11,557 nt of DNA. Origin: an uncultured bacterium. GTDB taxonomy: Bacteria > Verrucomicrobiota > Lentisphaeria > Oligosphaerales > Oligosphaeraceae. The notes under the pieces were generated by a model. The model was not told the origin of the DNA and made no database searches. It was given only the letters and a program-made list of their open reading frames with translations. Made by a program: the position numbers and the translations under genes. This document shows, piece by piece, positions 7,164 through 11,557 of this stretch. The stretch is taken from positions 1 through 11,557 of the forward strand of contig CACZQQ010000111.1 of NCBI GenBank assembly GCA_902783355.1, in the 5' to 3' direction. Numbering within the stretch: position 1 is the stretch's first letter; the number at the start of each line of letters is the position of its first letter.

Positions 7164-7930
7164 TGACCAAGAAAGCATTTGCCATTTCGGCCCATCCCGA
7201 TGACATTGAGTTCATGATGGCGGGCACGCTGCTCCTCCTGAAGAAGGCGGGGTACGAGATCCACTACATGACGGTCGCCAACGGGTCGCTGGGCAGCAGC
7301 GTCTACTCCGGCATGGAGCTGCCCATCGTCCGCGGCGGCGAGGCCAAGGCCTCCGCCGAGATCATGGGCGCCATCTACCATCCCCCCATCTGCGCCGACA
7401 TGGAGATCTTCGTCAACGTGGAGACGCAGTCGCGCATGGTCCCCATCATCCGCGAGGTCGCGCCGGACATCATCCTGACCCACGGCCCCTACGACTACAT
7501 GGAGGACCACGTGAACGCCGGCCGCCTGGCCTGCACGGCCGCCTTCGCCCGCGGAATGCCCAACTTCCGCTGCACGCCCATGAAGGTCGCCGAGAACGAC
7601 GTGGCCATCTACCACTCGCTGCCGCTGAGCCTCAAGGACCAGCTCAACAAGCGGATCGTCCCCGACTTCTTCGTGAACGTAGAGAGCGAGGTGGAGACCA
7701 AGAAGAAGGCGCTGGCCTGCCACAAGTCCCAGAAGGACTGGCTGGACCAGACCCAGGGCTTCAACTCCTACATTGACGACATGGTCGACCGCCTCGTGAA
7801 GACCGGCGAGCTCTGCGGCAAATGCAAGTACGCCGAGGGGTGGTTCCGCCACAATCCCTGCGGCTTCTGCGCGGAGGACTACGATCCGCTGCGCCGTGAC
7901 CTCAAGGACTTCGTCATCGAGAGGGCGTAG
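7163..7930 (+). CDS. PIG-L (LmbE-like) family zinc deacetylase
   Basis: A 255-residue cytoplasmic protein of the PIG-L family, zinc hydrolases that remove N-acetyl groups from GlcNAc-type sugars (BshB, MshB, PIG-L, archaeal Dac). It shows the N-terminal AHPDD motif: His11 and Asp14 as predicted zinc ligands and Asp13 as predicted base. DYMEDH follows, with His116 as the third ligand. The C-terminal ALACHKSQ segment is also typical. No signal peptide is present. Beyond the core, the C-terminus has CGKC (218-221) and CGFC (233-236), a CxxC-x11-CxxC arrangement that could bind a structural metal and is not part of the usual family core. NPCGFC echoes NPCGVC in the preceding NagB-like protein. 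The ATG overlaps the previous stop (TAATG), so translation is coupled. As I recall, some Bacteroidetes carry NagB and LmbE domains fused, which supports a joint function. A hairpin terminator follows. Confidence 0.9.
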   Translation: MTKKAFAISAHPDDIEFMMAGTLLLLKKAGYEIHYMTVANGSLGSSVYSGMELPIVRGGEAKASAEIMGAIYHPPICADMEIFVNVETQSRMVPIIREVAPDIILTHGPYDYMEDHVNAGRLACTAAFARGMPNFRCTPMKVAENDVAIYHSLPLSLKDQLNKRIVPDFFVNVESEVETKKKALACHKSQKDWLDQTQGFNSYIDDMVDRLVKTGELCGKCKYAEGWFRHNPCGFCAEDYDPLRRDLKDFVIERA

Positions 7931-7941
7931 CCCCGACATGC

Positions 7942-7983
7942 GGCCGCCTGCGGGACTCGCTCCGCGGGCGGCCCTTTCCCTTT
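7942..7983 (+). terminator. Hairpin terminator after the PIG-L gene
   Basis: GGCCGCCTGCGG (7942-7953) and CCGCGGGCGGCC (7962-7973) form a 12-bp stem with a single G-U wobble and an 8-base loop. CTTTCCCTTT follows. The T-tract is interrupted, so intrinsic termination may be imperfect, but stem strength and position 11 bases after the stop codon fit an operon end. Confidence 0.65.
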
Positions 7984-8006
7984 CCCCCCTGCCTGCGCGT
8001 GAGAAT

Positions 8007-9131
8007 GTGAAAACGACCTCCCTGGCCAGCCTCATGGCGGCGCTTCTGGCCGCCCTTCTGCTGGGCGGCGCCTGTGGCCGGCCACGGGCGCGGGGGGCCG
8101 AATACGACCTCGCCCGCAGCGAGGCGCTCCTTGATATCGGCGACGCCCTGCTGGAGCATCCGGAGGAGGCGGCCACGGAGGCGCTCTGGCGGCGCCTCGA
8201 CGCCGATGAGCGCCTGCGCCAGAACGAGGCCTTCCGCGAACTGGCACGCCTCAACGAGGACTACCGTCGCCAGCGCGAACTCTTCGCCCAGGCCCGGCGG
8301 CTGCTGGACCAGGGGCGCTACAACGATTTGGCCGCCGCCATCGATGCGGCGGAACAACGGGGCGAGGTCACGCATCGCCTCCTGGCCCTGCGCGATCTGC
8401 CGCAGGCCCTCCTCGCCCTCAAGCTCTACTGCGCAAGACGCCCCTACCAGAGCGCCGACGACATCGGCCACGCCCTGGATTTCCTCCAGCCGTACCGCCT
8501 GGTTCTGGACACATCGCCCGCCTTCAGGGAGTTCATTGAGAAGCAACTTCTTCTGCAGGAAGAACTTGCGAAGAAGGAGCGCGCGAGGGAAGTCGCCGCC
8601 GCCATGGCGCGGCTTGATCTCGCCATCGCCGCCGGCGCCCCTGACGTGGCCCTGCAGCTGATGCACCTGCGCAATGGGCATCCGGAGGCCCCGCTGGCGC
8701 AATTTCTCACGGCGGACGGAAGCCGCCCTTCGCCACGCCTGCAGGAAATCCTTCGGACAGGGGCGCTTCCGCCACAGGAGGAGCGGGCCGCGCTGGAGCT
8801 GGCGCTGGCGGTTTGCCGGCCGGCCATGGACGCGGCGGAGCGCGAGGCCTCCGAGAGGCTGCTGCGTGCCTTGCCGGAAAATGAGACGCTGACGGGAACC
8901 GCCTTGAAGGGCGCGTGTCTGAAGGATGCGTCTCTGCTGGAAAAGGCCATCGCCCAATGGAATGAACGGCAGGGCGAGGATGCGCCGGCCTTCCTGCCGG
9001 CCTACCTGTCGCTCTGCGGGGTGGACGACAGGGCCGAATCCCGCGTGGACGTCGGCGCCGCCATGGAGCTGCTCCTCCAGTGGGCGCAGAGCGGCGTCGT
9101 CGAGCAGGTCCCGCAGGGGCTGCCGGAATAG
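8007..9131 (+). CDS. Hypothetical exported alpha-helical protein
   Basis: Not recognised. From GTG 8007 the product is 374 residues. It starts with a lysine, then a hydrophobic segment (about 7-22) and LLGGAC|G, so export is likely; the Cys at 23 may be a lipoprotein site, although the preceding GGA is a poor lipobox. The rest is predicted almost wholly helical, rich in Ala, Leu, Glu and Arg, in amphipathic segments reminiscent of tetratricopeptide-like helical repeats (e.g. LDQGRYNDLAAAIDAAE and VALQLMHLRNGHPEAPLAQFL). No catalytic motif is visible. Start choice is uncertain: ATG 7938 is in frame but inside the upstream hairpin, and ATG 8034 would lose the charged n-region; none has a clear ribosome binding site. 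It lies between a terminator and a periplasmic prolyl isomerase (63-base gap), so a shared role in envelope protein handling is possible but unproven. Confidence 0.75.
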   Translation: MKTTSLASLMAALLAALLLGGACGRPRARGAEYDLARSEALLDIGDALLEHPEEAATEALWRRLDADERLRQNEAFRELARLNEDYRRQRELFAQARRLLDQGRYNDLAAAIDAAEQRGEVTHRLLALRDLPQALLALKLYCARRPYQSADDIGHALDFLQPYRLVLDTSPAFREFIEKQLLLQEELAKKERAREVAAAMARLDLAIAAGAPDVALQLMHLRNGHPEAPLAQFLTADGSRPSPRLQEILRTGALPPQEERAALELALAVCRPAMDAAEREASERLLRALPENETLTGTALKGACLKDASLLEKAIAQWNERQGEDAPAFLPAYLSLCGVDDRAESRVDVGAAMELLLQWAQSGVVEQVPQGLPE

Positions 9132-9194
9132 GCGCCGAACAGTTTTTCAGAAGATTGAGAAGTCAGAATCCCCCTCAACACAGGAGAAGAGAAG

Positions 9195-10427
9195 ATGCGT
9201 TCCAATAGATTGATGAATGGGCTGTTGGCTCTGGTCTGCCTGGCTGGCATGGGCATGGCCCCGCTCTTTGCGGAAGAGGCCGCGCAGGCTGAGGCTGAGG
9301 CCGTCGCCCCCGTTGACGCGGGCGCCGTGGCTGCGGAAAATGCCAAGAAGGCCGCCGAGGCCGCCAAGGTCGCCGCCGCCGAAGCCGCCAAGAAGGCGGC
9401 CGAGATCGCCGCCAAGGCCGAAGAGTTCCTCAAGTACATCCCCGAGACGGTCGTCACCGCCAATGGCGAGGCGATTGTCACGCGCCAGCAGGTGGTGGAT
9501 TTTGTGAAGCCCCAGCTTCTGGACGCCCTTGGCAATGGCGTGCAGCTGGATGACGCGATGGTGCAGCCCTTCGTCCACCAGTTCGCGGAGATGATGGGCA
9601 TGAACGAGCTGATCATCAAGGCGGCGAAGGCGGCCGGCGTCAAGCCGGACGAGAAGGCCTGCGAAGAGCAGCTCAAGGGGTACATCCAGCAGGCCGGCGG
9701 CGAAGAGCAGCTGGACGCGCAGCTGAAGGCGGCCGGCATGACGCGCGACTTCCTCACGGAGAAGATGCGCGAGCAGAGCATTGCCATGCAGTATCAGGAG
9801 AAGGCCCTGGCGGACGTGAAGGTCCCGGAGGTCACGGAGGAGGATCTCAAGAAGTTCTACGAGGAGAACAAGGAGCGCATGGTGGAGCCGGCCACGCTGT
9901 CGGCCTCCCACATCCTGGTCCAGTTCCCCTCCAAGGAGCCGACTGCGGAGGAGAAGGCCGCCGCCCTCAAGAAGCTCCAGGAGGTCAAGGCGCAGCTGAA
10001 GGAGGACGGCTCGAATTTCGCGGAGCTGGCCAAGCTGCACTCCGACTGCCCCTCCAAGGAGAACGGCGGCGATCTTGGCAGGTTCCAGCCGGGCCAGATG
10101 ATGCCTGAGTTTGAGGCGGCCCTCCTGAAGCTCAAGGAAGGCGAGATCAGCGAGCCCGTCGAGACCCAGTACGGCTACCATCTGATCAAGGCCGGCGCCC
10201 GCACCGAGGCGCGCGACATCCCCTTCGATGAAGTCAAGGAGGAGATGGCCGACTACCTCAAGGGGAGGGCGGAGCAGGAGGTCAAGAGCAAGGCGTGGAG
10301 GGAGAAGGTCGAGGCGCTCAAGAAGGCCGCCGACTTCAAGCTGCTCCTCCCCGAACCCAAGAGGCCCGAGCCCGCCAAGGCCGAGCCCCCCGCAGAGGAG
10401 GCCCCTGCGCCCGCCAAGGCCGAATAG
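9195..10427 (+). CDS. Periplasmic parvulin-type peptidyl-prolyl cis-trans isomerase
   Basis: Predicted exported folding catalyst/chaperone of the SurA/PpiC/PrsA type, 410 residues. The signal peptide is about residues 1-26 (cleavage near LFA|EE). A long Ala/Lys/Glu repeat-like helix (about 27-80) follows, then a SurA-N-like helical domain (about 85-225). One PpiC rotamase domain (about 236-333) contains SASHILVQ, FAELAKLHSDCPSKENGGDLGRF, FEAALLKLKEGE and YGYHLIK. The C-terminal end is a Pro/Ala/Glu/Lys-rich tail. PrsA and PpiC-type enzymes act on secreted or outer-membrane proteins. AGGAG (9182-9186) lies eight bases before ATG 9195. A single parvulin domain and no lipobox make it more PpiC/SurA-like than PrsA-like. 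tadA starts 6 bases after the stop, so they are likely co-transcribed. A specific symbol is not justified. Confidence 0.93.
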   Translation: MRSNRLMNGLLALVCLAGMGMAPLFAEEAAQAEAEAVAPVDAGAVAAENAKKAAEAAKVAAAEAAKKAAEIAAKAEEFLKYIPETVVTANGEAIVTRQQVVDFVKPQLLDALGNGVQLDDAMVQPFVHQFAEMMGMNELIIKAAKAAGVKPDEKACEEQLKGYIQQAGGEEQLDAQLKAAGMTRDFLTEKMREQSIAMQYQEKALADVKVPEVTEEDLKKFYEENKERMVEPATLSASHILVQFPSKEPTAEEKAAALKKLQEVKAQLKEDGSNFAELAKLHSDCPSKENGGDLGRFQPGQMMPEFEAALLKLKEGEISEPVETQYGYHLIKAGARTEARDIPFDEVKEEMADYLKGRAEQEVKSKAWREKVEALKKAADFKLLLPEPKRPEPAKAEPPAEEAPAPAKAE

Positions 10428-10433
10428 GCGTTG

Positions 10434-10925
10434 ATGGACGAGGAGAGCGAAGATATCTTCTGGATGCGGCGGTCGCTTGAGGAGGCCGCCCGCGCGGCCG
10501 CCGGCGGGGAGGTCCCCGTCGGCGCCGTCGTCGTCTGCGGCGGCCGTGAGATTGCCGCAGGCTGCAATCAAGTGGAGGCGCGCAAGGACGCCGCCGCCCA
10601 CGCCGAGATGCTGGCGCTTGGGCGCGCGGCCGCCGTCTTGGGGGACTGGCGTCTCGATGCGTGCACGCTATATGTGACGAAGGAGCCCTGCGCCATGTGC
10701 GCGGGCGCCATGGTGAACGCGCGCCTGGGGCGCCTTGTCTTCGGCGTGCCGGACGAACGCGCGGGCGCGGCCGGCGGGGCGCTTGATGTCACGGGCTTCC
10801 CAGGCATGCTTCACCGCGTCGAAGTCACGGGCGGCGTTCTGGAGGATGAGTGCCGCGCCGTCATTCAGGAGTTCTTCCGTCGGCGCCGCGCCGAGGCGAA
10901 GCCTTCGCGGGAGGCGGCCCCATGA
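10434..10925 (+). CDS. tadA: tRNA-specific adenosine deaminase
   Basis: Deaminates the wobble adenosine of tRNA-Arg(ACG) to inosine. At 163 residues it is the usual TadA length. Zinc and catalytic residues are in place: HAE with His56 and Glu58, and PCAMC with Cys86 and Cys89, followed by AGAMVNARLGRLVFG, typical of TadA as opposed to cytidine or guanine deaminases. The start is ATG 10434; a TTG at 10431 would add one residue. Ribosome binding is weak, suggesting coupling to the parvulin gene 6 bases upstream. Its TGA stop overlaps the mreC ATG (ATGA), so it sits in the middle of a coupled run. No key residue is missing. Related nucleoside deaminases share the fold, but the spacing and AGAMVNAR segment favour TadA. 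Confidence 0.95.
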   Translation: MDEESEDIFWMRRSLEEAARAAAGGEVPVGAVVVCGGREIAAGCNQVEARKDAAAHAEMLALGRAAAVLGDWRLDACTLYVTKEPCAMCAGAMVNARLGRLVFGVPDERAGAAGGALDVTGFPGMLHRVEVTGGVLEDECRAVIQEFFRRRRAEAKPSREAAP

Positions 10926-11557
10926 GAGGCGGTCGGCAAGGAGGGCGCATTCTTGCGGCGCTGGCCGTGCTGGCGGCTTTGGCGCTGGCCGTGCTGCCTG
11001 CGGGACGGCGGCTGGCGGTCTCGCTCTTCTCGCCCGTGGCCGCTTTGGCGTCCTCCGCCGTACATGCCCTCCTGCGATTCGTGCCTGGCAGCGGCGTGGG
11101 AGGGCAGGCGGACGAGGTGACGCAGTTGCGGGAGCGCGCCGCCGCATTGGAGGCCGCCGCCGCCGAAACCACGGCCCTCAGGCGGCAGAATGCGCAGCTG
11201 CGCGAAATGCTCCGTCTGGAGCCGCCGGCGGGATGGGGTGCCGTCGCCGCGCAGGTCGTCGGTCGCGATCCTTTGCAGTGGAACGAGATATTGACAATCA
11301 ACCGCGGCTATGCGGACGGCGTGGCGACAGGGGCCGCCGTCCTTTCGGAGGGGGCTCTCTTCGGCCGCGTCCTCCACAGCGACCGCCACAGCGCGCAGGT
11401 CGTGGCGCTGACGTCTCCGCGGTGCCGTTTCGGCGTGCGTCTGCCCGCCCAGGGGAAGCGGCCTGCGGCCGAGGGCGTCCTCCATGGCGCGGGCGACACC
11501 TTCTTCGAGGGGCGGCGCGGCTTTGTCGTGGAGTGCCTTCCGCCTGTGCTGGAGGCG
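10922..11557 (+). CDS. mreC: Rod-shape-determining protein MreC (5' part, runs off window)
   Basis: The frame is open from ATG 10922 to the window end (212 residues), so the C-terminus is not seen. An N-terminal membrane helix (about residues 10-27) is followed by a hydrophobic/amphipathic stretch, a coiled coil rich in Ala/Arg/Gln (about 62-97), and the MreC beta domain: AQVVGRDP, INRGYADGV, GALFGRVL and a run ending in AEGVLHG. MreC is a bitopic inner-membrane protein that links MreB to the peptidoglycan elongation machinery. It shares ATGA with tadA. mreB is not upstream of mreC here, contrary to the common mreBCD order; mreD or later elongation genes may follow beyond the window. The family call rests on the coiled coil plus INRG-x-x-DGV type motifs. 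Confidence 0.93.
   Translation, partial: MRGGRQGGRILAALAVLAALALAVLPAGRRLAVSLFSPVAALASSAVHALLRFVPGSGVGGQADEVTQLRERAAALEAAAAETTALRRQNAQLREMLRLEPPAGWGAVAAQVVGRDPLQWNEILTINRGYADGVATGAAVLSEGALFGRVLHSDRHSAQVVALTSPRCRFGVRLPAQGKRPAAEGVLHGAGDTFFEGRRGFVVECLPPVLEA

Noticed and set aside
7938..8006. Start of the helical exported protein at ATG 7938
   Set aside because: The added residues are just the translated stem of a strong hairpin; GTG 8007 gives a better signal peptide, though this is not certain.
9147..10601. 484-codon open frame on the - strand opposite the parvulin gene
   Set aside because: Leucine/glycine-rich shadow of the Ala/Lys/Glu-rich + strand gene; no start signal or family motif.

Overview
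This is a GC-rich window. All twelve genes lie on the + strand in short, tightly packed runs: several are coupled by 1-11 base overlaps, and only one gap exceeds 80 bases. No rRNA, tRNA, CRISPR array, insertion sequence or phage gene was seen. The content is mostly chromosomal housekeeping: pyrH, frr, tolB, tadA and mreC, plus a block of type IV pilus or type II secretion assembly genes. Two traits suggest a member of the PVC group (Verrucomicrobiota, Kiritimatiellota or Lentisphaerota). One is a pilus inner-membrane protein whose layout resembles Amuc_1100 of Akkermansia. The other is high GC combined with a Gram-negative envelope (TolB, periplasmic parvulin, MreC). This assignment is inference from recalled family features, not from a search.

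Layout: (1) 1-3455, a pilus/secretion assembly run: the C-terminal end of a possibly PilN-like protein, a PilO/Amuc_1100-like protein, a PilP/GspC-like protein with a ten-proline linker, and a PilB/GspE-type ATPase. (2) 3468-4793, pyrH and frr, each behind an AT-rich leader. (3) 4826-6061, tolB. (4) 6062-6233, the largest gap, with T-runs and small hairpins. (5) 6234-7930, an overlapping pair: a divergent NagB-like sugar-phosphate isomerase/deaminase and a PIG-L (LmbE-like) deacetylase, followed by a strong hairpin. (6) 8007-10427, an unrecognised exported helical protein and a periplasmic parvulin-type prolyl isomerase. (7) 10434-11557, tadA overlapping the start of mreC, which runs off the window.

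How they work together: region 1 supplies the inner-membrane platform and motor of a pilus or secretion machine. Regions 2 and 7 serve nucleotide supply, ribosome recycling, tRNA editing and cell shape. tolB and the parvulin belong to envelope maintenance. The least ordinary part is the NagB-like/PIG-L pair. Its first member keeps the family fold signatures but lacks the aspartate of the usual catalytic triad, and both members carry an NPCG-x-C motif, suggesting a joint amino-sugar step on an unidentified substrate.
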